Assembly (NCBI GenBank): GCA_902634405.1
Contig: CACPJY010000002.1
Location: 62,001-126,000 of the forward strand
Direction: 5' to 3'
DNA length: 64,000 bases
DNA from: an uncultured Synechococcaceae cyanobacterium
GTDB taxonomy: Bacteria > Cyanobacteriota > Cyanobacteriia > PCC-6307 > Cyanobiaceae
The first letter of the stretch is position 1; each line of letters begins with the position of its first letter. Shown here one piece after another: positions 26,134 to 34,622 of the stretch. Position numbers and translations under genes: made by a program. The notes under the pieces are model-generated. The model did no database searches. It was not told the origin of the DNA and worked only from the letters and a program-made list of their open reading frames with translations.

Positions 26134-26889
26134 ATGAGTAATCCTTTCTTCGACATCATTCGAGCTGGCAATAAAGAGTTTGAAAATGACAACTATGAAG
26201 AAGCACTCAAGCTTTTCCAAACTGCTATAGAGCTTGAACCAGATTCTTACTGGGGATATTTATTTAGAGGTCAGGTTCAACACGCACAAGGAAACTATTC
26301 TGAGGCAATTAACGATTACACGCAATCAATTAAATACAAACCAGATAATTCATCAAGCTACAGTTTTCGTTCTCATTCGAATTTTCAATTAAATAGATAT
26401 GAAGATGCGATAAATGATCTTAATCAGGCAATAGAGATAGAGCCATTAGATCATTATTTTGGTCGAGCTGGGTTTATTAGAGATAAAATGGGAGACCATC
26501 AGGCTGCAATGGATAATTACAATAAGGCCATTGAAATCAACCCAGATTCTCCAATTCACTTTAGTAATCGAGGTTGCTTAAAAAGCGAAATTGGAGATGA
26601 TGCAGGTGCTATAAAAGATCACCTAAAGGCCATTGAAATAGATCCTACTTACTCAGAGGCATATCACAGCATAGGCTCTAAAAAATATGATATGGGTGAT
26701 TTCAATTCTGCTATTGATTGGTATGAAAAATGTGTAACTATCGATCAAAATAGAGGTAATACTTTTTATTTACTGGGGCGCTCATATTGGAATTTAGGAA
26801 GGGAAAAAGAAGCTATAAATAACTTTAAAATGGCTAGTTCATTAGGAGATGAAAAAGCTATTAATTTATTGCAGGAATATGCTAAATAA
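26134..26889 (+). CDS. TPR repeat protein
   Basis: 251 residues built almost wholly of about seven tetratricopeptide repeats of 34 residues. Clear examples are NYEEALKLFQTAIELEPDS (residue 19 on), NYSEAINDYTQSIKYKPDN and DHQAAMDNYNKAIEINPDS. No signal peptide or enzyme domain is present. TPR arrays bind partner proteins. The next gene, a membrane protein, starts inside its end, so the two are probably made together and may interact. Confidence 0.85.
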   Translation: MSNPFFDIIRAGNKEFENDNYEEALKLFQTAIELEPDSYWGYLFRGQVQHAQGNYSEAINDYTQSIKYKPDNSSSYSFRSHSNFQLNRYEDAINDLNQAIEIEPLDHYFGRAGFIRDKMGDHQAAMDNYNKAIEINPDSPIHFSNRGCLKSEIGDDAGAIKDHLKAIEIDPTYSEAYHSIGSKKYDMGDFNSAIDWYEKCVTIDQNRGNTFYLLGRSYWNLGREKEAINNFKMASSLGDEKAINLLQEYAK

Positions 26890-27505
26890 GCTTTATAGAT
26901 TAATTCATAGGCTGAGGTTTAGATACCCATGGAGGGATGGAATAGGAGGTTGGGAGTTATCTATGCACTATGACCTGCTGGATCCAGATGATCCAGATTA
27001 TGATGTTCCTCCATACATAAATGTTTGGGAACATAAGGATGGACGTAAAGCCCAAGAAGGACCAGGCTTTTGCTCTGATCCAGATCTGGCTTGGTTCCTT
27101 CTTGAGCAGAAAAAAAATGAACAACTTCAGAGAAGCATTAGCAGAGTGACCGATAAAATTTGTTTTTCTCTAATTGCTTCACAGTGGCTTCTATTGATCA
27201 TTCAAGGAAGCATGAGTATTCCAAATAGTGGTGCTTGGTTTCTTTTTTCTCTCATTGGATACGCTTTAGTCTTTTTAGGTTTAATAGGCTCAGTTGGCTA
27301 TCTTATTAGAATTTTTGCTCCGAGACCTAGAGAAATCAATCAAGTTAAATTCTTCATAAGGTCTGTTCTTGCAATTACTTCTGGTTATTTGCTAATCAAC
27401 ATAGGCAAATTTGATACCTTATATTTAGGCTTTTATGAAATAGAGATCTTTTGGTTTGGAATATATATGGGATTGATAAATGTTGCTATCAAAGATTTAA
27501 TCTGA
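26879..27505 (+). CDS. Membrane protein coupled to the TPR gene
   Basis: 208 residues from the ATG at 26879, overlapping the TPR gene by 11 bases; the earlier track start lies deeper inside that gene. The N-terminal 90 residues are soluble and acidic, with DLLDPDDPDYDVPPYINVW. Four hydrophobic helices follow (ICFSLIASQWLLLII; WFLFSLIGYALVFLGLIGSVGYL; SVLAITSGYLLINIG; and a last one near the C-terminus). I recognise no family. An accessory membrane partner of the TPR protein is an inference from the overlap. Confidence 0.65.
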   Translation: MLNKLYRLIHRLRFRYPWRDGIGGWELSMHYDLLDPDDPDYDVPPYINVWEHKDGRKAQEGPGFCSDPDLAWFLLEQKKNEQLQRSISRVTDKICFSLIASQWLLLIIQGSMSIPNSGAWFLFSLIGYALVFLGLIGSVGYLIRIFAPRPREINQVKFFIRSVLAITSGYLLINIGKFDTLYLGFYEIEIFWFGIYMGLINVAIKDLI

Positions 27506-27532
27506 TTAAACAAAAACTGACTTTAAAAACTC

Positions 27533-28675
27533 TTATCTCCAATCGCTAAATAAATCCAAATTCTCATTCTCTAATAATCCTAAAGTAAGCTTACAAGGAC
27601 CTCCAAGTTGATTGTTTAGTAAGGAATTAGCCTCCTTGCATCCAGCCTGGCCAAAGAGGGTAAGACTGCTAATAGTTTTTTTCGCATCTAATTCACTCCC
27701 CATAAGCTTTTCGAGAGTCATTTCTGGATTATCTAGTTGCTCTTCAATTATTTTCACAACGTCTCTATATCTAGAACCTATAACAGCCGCTGAATAATAA
27801 TCTTTTGCTTCTTGTAAATTCTTAATGCCATATAGCTTGGACTTTCTTGAGTTCCCAAGATAGCTTAGTTGGGGCAATATATACCAAATCCAATGACCAC
27901 ACTTACGTCCTGATTTAAGTTCTTTAATTGCCCTTTTAAAAGTATCTGGATCTCCTTTTTGCTGGGCACCAAATAAAACCTTATATTTTGCACTTCCAAA
28001 TGAAATCGTCTCAGTCCTTCGAAACATTTTTCGATCCTTTTCGATCTTATTCTGTTCGATCTTATCCCAATAATTTTTCATTAGCCAATATCCATCATCT
28101 GAAAAAAGAATAAACATTATTCCTAAAGTTAAAAAGAATGCAATCCATCCATAATTGAGACACATATATATATATGTGATGACCAAGACTAAGCTTGTGA
28201 GAAATATAAATAAGTCAGAGAATATATCCATAAGTCTATATCTAATTCTGTCCAGAGCTTCTTTCTTTTTGGAAGAACGCCTGACTTTTTTCCCATTGTA
28301 AGTTAATGCATCTTCTAGATGATTTCTCAATAAGTTCCTCGTTCTTCTCCTTGAAATCTCTATATCGACAGGCAAATGATTAATATGCTTAACTCCTTCT
28401 TTTGATACAGACACCTCTACAAGGCCTTCTTTCTCCGTAAGAATATGTTTACCTGTTTCTAAACTATTCCAATCAATACCAAGGTTTTTATATGCTTTTT
28501 TGACTATTAAAAACTGATGGACCTCAGATATCTGCCTCCGATTCAATATATCCTCATCTAAAAGATTTACATAGCGATTATCTAATTCATCTATATCAAA
28601 AATTTCTCCATACCTCTCCTGAAAGACTTCTCGTAGCCTTTCCTTGTTAAACACAATGAGCTCTTTTCGATCCAT
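27533..28675 (-). CDS. Membrane protein with C-terminal DUF1810 domain
   Basis: 380 residues in three parts. Residues 1-145 are soluble and charged. Two membrane helices lie near 150-200 (LFIFLTSLVLVITYIYMCL, then WIAFFLTLGIMFILF). Residues 235-350 match the DUF1810 family: RAIKELKSGRKCGHWIWYI, then LPQLSYLGNSRKSKLYGI and LQEAKDYY. DUF1810 is normally a free-standing cytoplasmic domain of about 140 residues, so fusion to a membrane anchor and an unknown N-terminal domain is unusual. The family's biochemistry is not firmly established to my knowledge. A role in element defence or host modulation is speculation. Confidence 0.72.
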   Translation of the reverse strand: MDRKELIVFNKERLREVFQERYGEIFDIDELDNRYVNLLDEDILNRRQISEVHQFLIVKKAYKNLGIDWNSLETGKHILTEKEGLVEVSVSKEGVKHINHLPVDIEISRRRTRNLLRNHLEDALTYNGKKVRRSSKKKEALDRIRYRLMDIFSDLFIFLTSLVLVITYIYMCLNYGWIAFFLTLGIMFILFSDDGYWLMKNYWDKIEQNKIEKDRKMFRRTETISFGSAKYKVLFGAQQKGDPDTFKRAIKELKSGRKCGHWIWYILPQLSYLGNSRKSKLYGIKNLQEAKDYYSAAVIGSRYRDVVKIIEEQLDNPEMTLEKLMGSELDAKKTISSLTLFGQAGCKEANSLLNNQLGGPCKLTLGLLENENLDLFSDWR

Positions 28676-28975
28676 ATTTGTTTTTTAGATTGATTTCAAA
28701 GGATTGTGAAAGCCTTGGATGGACCTAAATTAAGTGCAAAAGAGCGTTCACCGAATCAAACATAACTATTTTTACTTTGGATTTACAAGGTCGTCTTCAT
28801 ATAGATAAACCAAAGGGAATCCCCCCTTGGCCTTATGTCTCCTCTACATACAGTAAAAGATTTATTTTTATTTTTATTTTTAAACAAATATTAGAACATT
28901 ATTCATTGATTTATACGTACATATATGCGAGAATAGTTATCAGTAGACACTCAACTCTCAATCGACTAAGTATTA

Positions 28976-29161
28976 ATGAAGACCATCCCTACTGCTAAAA
29001 GACGTTGGAACTCTGCAGTTACTTATCAAACATTTGACCGCATTGAAGACTTCACATTTAAGCATAAGATTCAACTTCAAGAACTTGCTGAAAATCTCTT
29101 CAGTCAGTTACCTGATGAACTTCTAGAACAGTATGCCTTGAGAGAGAAGACTATCCCCTAA
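28976..29161 (+). CDS. Small protein upstream of the element helicase
   Basis: 61 residues from an ATG. The sequence is helical and charged (FDRIEDFTFKHKIQLQELAENLFSQLPDEL). There is no membrane segment. It lies 57 bases before the helicase on the same strand, a position where replication modules often carry a small DNA-binding or loader protein. I see no definite helix-turn-helix. An alternative is a regulator of the helicase gene. Confidence 0.55.
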   Translation: MKTIPTAKRRWNSAVTYQTFDRIEDFTFKHKIQLQELAENLFSQLPDELLEQYALREKTIP

Positions 29162-29166
29162 CAAAA

Positions 29167-29196
29167 CAAAACCCCTGACTAGATAGCCAAGGGTTG
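29167..29196 (+). terminator. Weak hairpin between the small gene and the helicase
   Basis: AACCCCTG and CAAGGGTT can pair, followed by TTGTTGTT. The stem is short and contains a mismatch. It could be an attenuator or partial terminator ahead of the helicase gene. Confidence 0.3.
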
Positions 29197-29218
29197 TTGT
29201 TACTACTTTTATAATTCT

Positions 29219-30559
29219 ATGACTACTAATCTCTTATTGCAAGAGAGTCATTTTCGTGTATCTAGCACAGGTTCTCTTGTCCTGAATATTGATGATCAAC
29301 GTATCTTAGATCTGGGTTATGCCAAGATCTCAAACATTAGAAGTACAGATCTCATATACGTTCTTGAAGCTCTTCAAGCATCTGAAACCTTCCGTTGGGA
29401 CAAAGCTAAAAGAAGAGTTCTTTGGGGAGATCAGCTTCTAACAGAGGCTGATATGGAAGTACTTCATTTGCGACTTTCTAAAGAACACGGAATTAACTTC
29501 CCTCCTAAGCAAACACGCTTAGCCATTGAGGCAATGGCCCTGAAGAACAGCTTTGATTCCTTTGAAGAGAAGCTTCTGGAGATTGAACACTTAGTTGAAC
29601 CGATCCCTATCAATAACCTCAGTACTCGTTACTTCAAAACTAAAAAGCCTATCTATGACAAGTACCTTGAACTTTGGCTTGTTAATTGGGTCAAACGTCA
29701 ATTAGAGCCTGGTTGCTACAACCGCACAATGCTTGTGGTTCAAGGTCCTCAAAACATCGGCAAGGATCAGTTCGTCAAGATCCTGGCGGGAGACAACAAC
29801 AGCACTTCAGTTGGTTGCACTGCCAACTTCAAAGACAAAGATCTTTTAACAACCTTCAACAGCAAGAGTGTTCTCCTTTTTGAAGAGCTAGAGCAAACCA
29901 CTGGAAGGGTGGTCGAAGGAGCTCTGAAATCTTTCCTCTCAGAAACCAGTGATAGTTACGTGATGAAGTACAAGAGTCACGCAGAGGACTATCCCCGTCG
30001 TTGTAGCTATTGGGGTTCTTGTAATAAGCAGGAATTCCTTACTGATCTAACTGGCAATACAAGGTTCCACGTCATACCAGTTGAAGTTGACTCAAAGAGA
30101 GGTCAGGCAATAGACCTAGAACAACTCAAGAAAGAAAGAGAAGCAATCATTTCAGGAGCAATAAAGCTTTATAGGAAACACAAAGAAGGTTTTTATTCAC
30201 TTGAACTCACTCAAGATGAACGCAGTCAATCTGAAGATCTAAACGCTAATTATCTAGAGGTCTCTCAATACGAAGAGCCCTTGGCAGAACTACTAGAAGG
30301 TCGTACCGCTGTATGTATGGACGAGATTCGTGAATGCATTGATCTCACTCTTGGCTATATCGATAAACGAATGGAGAAGGAAATCAAGAAAGCCATGGGA
30401 GCACTTGGATTTAAAGCTCTTCCTTCTCCTAGAAAGGTTCGATGGGCTGGAGGGGACAAGTCTGTGAGGCCATGGATTCGAAATAATGGGCCCCAACCTG
30501 ACTACCTTGAGATAGCCGACTATTACCAACCGAAGCAGAGAGGTGAAAGAGATTTTTAA
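29219..30559 (+). CDS. VapE/VirE-like superfamily 3 helicase-type ATPase (element replication)
   Basis: 446 residues. Walker A is QGPQNIGKDQF near residue 182, Walker B is SVLLFEELE near residue 220, and a sensor segment SYWGSCNKQEFLTDLTGNTRF lies near residue 266. This order is the virulence-associated E / D5-like ATPase core of phage satellites and integrated elements. An N-terminal primase domain is not visible; the first 130 residues are an unrecognised helical region. It most likely unwinds the element's own origin. The ACTAC array just downstream is a candidate origin. Confidence 0.8.
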   Translation: MTTNLLLQESHFRVSSTGSLVLNIDDQRILDLGYAKISNIRSTDLIYVLEALQASETFRWDKAKRRVLWGDQLLTEADMEVLHLRLSKEHGINFPPKQTRLAIEAMALKNSFDSFEEKLLEIEHLVEPIPINNLSTRYFKTKKPIYDKYLELWLVNWVKRQLEPGCYNRTMLVVQGPQNIGKDQFVKILAGDNNSTSVGCTANFKDKDLLTTFNSKSVLLFEELEQTTGRVVEGALKSFLSETSDSYVMKYKSHAEDYPRRCSYWGSCNKQEFLTDLTGNTRFHVIPVEVDSKRGQAIDLEQLKKEREAIISGAIKLYRKHKEGFYSLELTQDERSQSEDLNANYLEVSQYEEPLAELLEGRTAVCMDEIRECIDLTLGYIDKRMEKEIKKAMGALGFKALPSPRKVRWAGGDKSVRPWIRNNGPQPDYLEIADYYQPKQRGERDF

Positions 30560-30618
30560 GAGGCTTTAGTGATTGACGGCTCTTTTAGATAAGGCTTAGG
30601 CGCAGCCTTCTACAGGAA

Positions 30619-30712
30619 ACTACAAAAACACTACCTAATTCAAAAAACTACCTCTTAACTACATCTCGACTACTCGACTTTCGATGCACCAGAAGGTGAC
30701 TACAGAAACTAC
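30619..30712. repeat. ACTAC direct-repeat array, candidate origin or integrase site
   Basis: Seven copies of ACTAC on the plus strand start at 30619, 30630, 30647, 30658, 30669, 30699 and 30708. Three of the gaps are 11 bases, close to one helical turn. The array lies in the 262-base space between helicase and integrase, next to AT-rich DNA. Iterons or recombinase arm sites are the two natural readings. Confidence 0.45.
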
Positions 30713-30821
30713 AACTTTTTAGAGAAACTCTTTTAGGAATAAGAGTATAAAGAACCTTCTAAATAGCTTCTATATAATTCTATGTAGTCGTTTTATTTAT
30801 ATATACGACCAAGGCCACAAC

Positions 30822-32351
30822 CTAGTGATCAATTAAAAGGAAATCTATTGTAGATACAATTTCATTGAGTCTCTCAATCTTAAAACCTTGGCCATACATA
30901 TTACTTACTTCTTGATTACTATGACCTCGAATAGAATCCATAATTGATTGATCTAATCCAGGGATCTTTCCAAAATGATCCCGTAAAACATCTGCGTGAT
31001 AGTGCCTTGCTGAGTAAAGAACAACCGTTAAATCTTTGATCTGCAACTCTCCCCTAAGAACTGTTTTACTCCACCTTTCAGACCACTTGGAGCTTACTTT
31101 CCCATATTTGTCTTCTCTAAGATCTTTGAAAACCCTCTCTCCTAGTGAAGCCTCTCTTACAAAAGCCTCTAAACCAAGTTCAATTAAACACTTAGGGATA
31201 GGGACATCTCTAAGGCTATTTTCTGTTTTAGGAGCGGCTTTATTAATGTCATTGATTTGCAAATACAACTTACCGTTCTGATCTTTTTTGAAATCACCTC
31301 CCAACAAAGAAGCTGCTTCCTCATTCCTTACACCAGTGGCAATCATCAGCAAAGGAATCCATTTGTCAGCAGGGCTTTTGCCTTCTTCTAAGCAATTGCG
31401 AACTATTTGTTTTACTTCTTCTGAAGTGAATGGACGTCTATCAGATGCTTTGCTTCGTTTAATAGTGAGATTTTGATTATTAAAAGGGTTATGCCAGTTC
31501 TCAATTAAGCCATCTTTCTTAACACTATTAGTTATCGACTGAAGATGGACAATCTTGTTCTTGATTGTTCGAGGTTTTAGTCCTTTGTGAGATTTGTGTC
31601 TCATCCACTCTTTGACATCTTTTCTAGTAATACTCCTCAAACTTGAGAGTTTTGTATCTGCCAACCACTGTTTAGCAGTGCTCTTAAATGTGTCCCGAGT
31701 TTTTAAGTTCTTCTTATCTCTTGACCAGTACTCCCAAGCTTTAAGCAAATCAAGGTCAGATTCTTGTCCTCTTGAATACGGATCTTCTGGATCTGTAAGA
31801 CCCTGAGCTCTGGATTCAAGCGTTTTTATTGCTCTTTCAAACGCTTTCTCAAACCGATAAGAAAGCTCAGAGATATCAATCTTTTCTTTATGCAATTTTG
31901 TCTCTTCTTCGGCGATAGCATCAAACCTTTCTTCTATGTAAGTTCGCACTCCATTTCCATTGTCACTACAAGGAAGTCCATACGCTTCTAGAACATCTCC
32001 AGCCTTGAAATGCCTACCGTCATAAGAGTCTTCGAACTCCTGCAAAAGCCTTCTATAAAACTTCCCTGTTATTACATTGAGTTGGTTAGGTGTTACCTCA
32101 GCTGATGAAATTTGGGGTGATAGTTTTACACCCTCTTTTGCTGCATTAATTATTGCTCTGAATTTGTCTTCTATTGGGGGGCCGAGAAGTTTCGCTCTAT
32201 TCAAATCTTTCGTTCCAAGAGATTTTTTTAGCTCTGTCTTTCCAATAACCGACCTCAAAGATTTAGGAACAGCAATCCTTACTCCATAAGTTCCTGCCCG
32301 TTGATACAAAGCCAATCGACGAAATCGATAATTTGCACTGATGATAGACAA
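30822..32351 (-). CDS. Tyrosine recombinase (element integrase)
   Basis: 509 residues, longer than a typical 300-400 residue integrase because of an extended N-terminus with the segment YGVRIAVPKSLR. The core-binding domain spans about residues 200-290. In the catalytic domain the first Arg is in IATGVRNEEAASLLGG (near residue 341), the second in YSARHYHADVL (near 450), the His in IRGHSNQ and the nucleophile Tyr in VSNMYGQGF near the C-terminus. The usual His before the second Arg is Tyr here. It starts at TTG six bases from a TGTACC pair, suggesting autoregulation, and lies 78 bases from the tRNA it targets. Confidence 0.9.
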   Translation of the reverse strand: MSIISANYRFRRLALYQRAGTYGVRIAVPKSLRSVIGKTELKKSLGTKDLNRAKLLGPPIEDKFRAIINAAKEGVKLSPQISSAEVTPNQLNVITGKFYRRLLQEFEDSYDGRHFKAGDVLEAYGLPCSDNGNGVRTYIEERFDAIAEEETKLHKEKIDISELSYRFEKAFERAIKTLESRAQGLTDPEDPYSRGQESDLDLLKAWEYWSRDKKNLKTRDTFKSTAKQWLADTKLSSLRSITRKDVKEWMRHKSHKGLKPRTIKNKIVHLQSITNSVKKDGLIENWHNPFNNQNLTIKRSKASDRRPFTSEEVKQIVRNCLEEGKSPADKWIPLLMIATGVRNEEAASLLGGDFKKDQNGKLYLQINDINKAAPKTENSLRDVPIPKCLIELGLEAFVREASLGERVFKDLREDKYGKVSSKWSERWSKTVLRGELQIKDLTVVLYSARHYHADVLRDHFGKIPGLDQSIMDSIRGHSNQEVSNMYGQGFKIERLNEIVSTIDFLLIDH

Positions 32352-32356
32352 AAAAA

Positions 32357-32374
32357 TGTACCTGGTTTTGTACC
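32357..32374. promoter_or_regulatory. Paired TGTACC sites at the integrase start (right)
   Basis: TGTACC at 32357 and 32369, start-to-start 12 bases, exactly as at the left end. The pair lies directly upstream of the integrase TTG, so binding there could both position the recombinase and repress its gene. Confidence 0.5.
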
Positions 32375-32403
32375 AAGCACGTCAAAAACTTTAGCTATAG
32401 CTT
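32368..32403. repeat. Right imperfect inverted repeat of the element
   Basis: The reverse complement reads AAGCTATAGCTAAAGTTTTT followed by GACGTGCTTG, matching 22441-22480 with a few substitutions and a three-base indel. It ends about 26 bases before the att core in the tRNA. Confidence 0.6.
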
Positions 32404-32429
32404 AGATCCCTTGCAGGAGAGCAGTTAAA

Positions 32430-32443
32430 CGGAGAGGGTGGGA
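32430..32443. repeat. Right attachment site core (in the tRNA-Ser 3' end)
   Basis: CGGAGAGGGTGGGA, the discriminator base, the 3' acceptor strand and the last part of the T-stem of the tRNA on the minus strand. It is identical to the copy at 22408-22421. Confidence 0.85.
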
Positions 32444-32514
32444 TTCGAACCCACGGACGGTTTCCCGTCAAACGATTTCGAGTCGTTCGCTTTCGACCAC
32501 TCAGCCACCTCTCC
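32430..32514 (-). tRNA. tRNA-Ser (anticodon CGA)
   Basis: On the minus strand the sequence starts GGAGAGGTGGCTGAGTGGTC and ends with CCTCTCC and discriminator G. The acceptor stem GGAGAGG pairs fully with CCTCTCC. The anticodon stem AACGA/TCGTT encloses the loop CTCGAAA, so the anticodon is CGA, reading UCG. The long variable arm (GACGGG...CCGTC) is the class II feature of serine tRNAs. The T-arm is GTGGG-TTCGAAT-CCCAC. CCA is not encoded. Its 3' end is the attachment site of the element. Confidence 0.97.
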
Positions 32515-32654
32515 AAGGTTGATTAATTCTAGGTCTTTGCTTATCTCTTAAATGAGAGCCCATTTAAAAGTTGTCGTGATTATTTTAAAAGTTTTTTTCT
32601 GAAATAGATAGCTTCTAAAACTCTTCTTCTGTATAATATCATATTTATAATTTA

Positions 32655-34622
32655 ATGTCTCCTAGAAATAAAAAATCGAAGGGATTTGCGAGCCCAAACA
32701 TAAGGCCCAAAAAGATTATTGATATAGATTTATTGAATATTCATAAGTACGAAATATCAGCCCAGAAGCACATGGCAAATAACAATCTTGATTCAGCAGA
32801 AAGGATTTATATAAGTTTAATTAAAGAAGGAGTTTTTTCGCTATCAATCTTTCAAAATTTAGCAGAGGTATTCTTTCAAAAAGGAGATAATAATAATAGC
32901 CTTAAATATTTTCTAAAAGCATCAACTCTAGCACCCAATTCATTAAAAATTTTAAACCGTTTGTCTTTACTTTATCAACGTATTGACAAGGATGATGAGG
33001 CAAAGACTATTTATAAAAAGATAATTAACTTATATCCTGAAGAAATCAATGCTCAAATTAATTTAGGACTGATTTATCACAAATTAGGAGATTTGGAGCT
33101 TGCCATTCAGAGCTATAGATTGGCATTAGACATTTCTAATGACTCCGCAATAGCACATTCTAATATCGCAATAGCTTTTAATCATTTAGATCGAGTTAAT
33201 GAAGCTATTAAACATTTTAAACTGTCCATAGAAATTGAACCTAATAACTTATTGACATATATTAATTTGGCTGATCTATTCCATAAGAATCACAATTACT
33301 CCGAAGCTATTTTTTACTTTTTCGCAGCCTTGAAAATTTCACCTGACAATTTTGAGGTCTATTTTGCTTTGGGAAATGTTTATCATGACGATAAACAGCT
33401 TGTTCGATCGATTTTTTGCTACAAGAAAGCTCTTCGATATCAACGTGATCACTTTTCATCTATTCTTAATCTGGGTTTAGCTATCCATGAACTAGGACGC
33501 CCAAAGCTTGCAAGGCTCTATTATTTAAAAGCTCTATCTTTAAGGCCTAATCACCCTAAAGCTTTGAATAATCTTGGTCTTGCAAATTATCATTTAGGTG
33601 ATTTTGAAGTGGCCAAAAGCTATTACCTTCTGTCTCTTAGGGAAACTCCATATTTTCCAGAAGCTAAAACTAATCTAGGCATATTACAGCTCACTCAAGG
33701 TGATTATTCTGATGGGCTCACAAATTATAACTACAGGTTCGAGACTACAAACTACGCTGCTAATCTCATTTTTCAACCTGATAATAATAAACTATGTAAA
33801 AGGCTTTCTGAATCAAGGGAGCTACAACTTATATCTGAACAAGGGTTGGGAGATACTATACAATTTTTACGCTATGGAATAGCTCTAAGGGATTTAGGAT
33901 ATCAAGTTTCTATCTGCTTAGATCCCAAACTTTTGGGATTAGTTAAATATTCTGGTATTTTTTCTAAAGTATTTACACCAGAAACTGTTGTTGAAGAAAA
34001 ATCATCTAATTGGCTGCCTTTACTTACTTTACCTAAATTACTTGGAGTTGAACCAGGAAAGGTTTTAATTGATCAACCATATTTAAGATCTAACCCTCAT
34101 ATTGTATCTAAATGGAAAAAAAAGCTTACTTCAAACTCTCTCCCTATTATAGGTATAAATTGGCAAGGTAATAGATCTGCAGAAACTTTCAACCTTGTAG
34201 GTCGATCTATACCTCTACATTTCCTTTCATTCCTTTCTGGTTTTCAAGGCTTTAATTTAGTCTCACTTCAAAAGGGTTTTGGTTCAGATCAACTGATAAA
34301 TTGTTCCTTTAAGGAACAATTTATACCTAACCAGCATCTAGTTGACCTTGTACAAGACTTTGAGGAAACAGCGGCAATTTTTAGTTGTTGTGATCTAGTT
34401 ATTACTACAGATACCTGTGCTGCACATTTGTCGGGGTCTCTTGGAAGACCAACATGGTTGATTTTAAATAAAACCCCCGATTGGAGATGGGGTTTAGAAG
34501 GTGATAAATCTTTCTGGTACCCTTCAATTCGTATTTTTAGACAGATCTATAATAATGATTGGACTCACCCTCTTCAATTAATGTCAGACCAACTAGCTAA
34601 ATTTTTATCACAATGGAATTAG
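32655..34622 (+). CDS. TPR protein fused to a C-terminal heptosyltransferase-like glycosyltransferase domain
   Basis: 655 residues. Residues 25-360 carry about nine TPRs, such as GDLELAIQSYRLALDISND and GRPKLARLYYLKALSLRPN. Residues 390-650 form a GT-B-like domain with SEQGLGDTIQFLRYG, INWQGNRSAE and DLVITTDTCAAHLSGSLGRP, the nucleotide-sugar side of GT9/GT41-type enzymes. The TPRs could present protein or glycan acceptors. The gene directly after it overlaps by 10 bases and belongs to a family that often accompanies such glycosyltransferases. Confidence 0.85.
   Translation: MSPRNKKSKGFASPNIRPKKIIDIDLLNIHKYEISAQKHMANNNLDSAERIYISLIKEGVFSLSIFQNLAEVFFQKGDNNNSLKYFLKASTLAPNSLKILNRLSLLYQRIDKDDEAKTIYKKIINLYPEEINAQINLGLIYHKLGDLELAIQSYRLALDISNDSAIAHSNIAIAFNHLDRVNEAIKHFKLSIEIEPNNLLTYINLADLFHKNHNYSEAIFYFFAALKISPDNFEVYFALGNVYHDDKQLVRSIFCYKKALRYQRDHFSSILNLGLAIHELGRPKLARLYYLKALSLRPNHPKALNNLGLANYHLGDFEVAKSYYLLSLRETPYFPEAKTNLGILQLTQGDYSDGLTNYNYRFETTNYAANLIFQPDNNKLCKRLSESRELQLISEQGLGDTIQFLRYGIALRDLGYQVSICLDPKLLGLVKYSGIFSKVFTPETVVEEKSSNWLPLLTLPKLLGVEPGKVLIDQPYLRSNPHIVSKWKKKLTSNSLPIIGINWQGNRSAETFNLVGRSIPLHFLSFLSGFQGFNLVSLQKGFGSDQLINCSFKEQFIPNQHLVDLVQDFEETAAIFSCCDLVITTDTCAAHLSGSLGRPTWLILNKTPDWRWGLEGDKSFWYPSIRIFRQIYNNDWTHPLQLMSDQLAKFLSQWN

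Larger units (their letters stand above)
22408..32443. mobile_element. tRNA-Ser-targeted integrative element, tycheposon-like, about 10 kb
   Basis: The element is bounded by the 14-bp direct repeat CGGAGAGGGTGGGA. The right copy is the 3' end of the tRNA-Ser gene and the left copy stands alone. It holds a tyrosine recombinase immediately next to the tRNA, a VapE/VirE-like helicase, a small gene ahead of it and unrelated cargo genes. This layout matches the tRNA-linked Prochlorococcus elements called tycheposons. The structural, packaging or conjugation genes of phages and ICEs are absent. The ends match imperfect inverted repeats just inside both att cores. Confidence 0.85.

Noticed and set aside
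28866-28886. Run of TTTAT repeats ahead of the replication genes
   Set aside because: A simple AT-rich low-complexity run that is common in this genome; not enough to call an origin.
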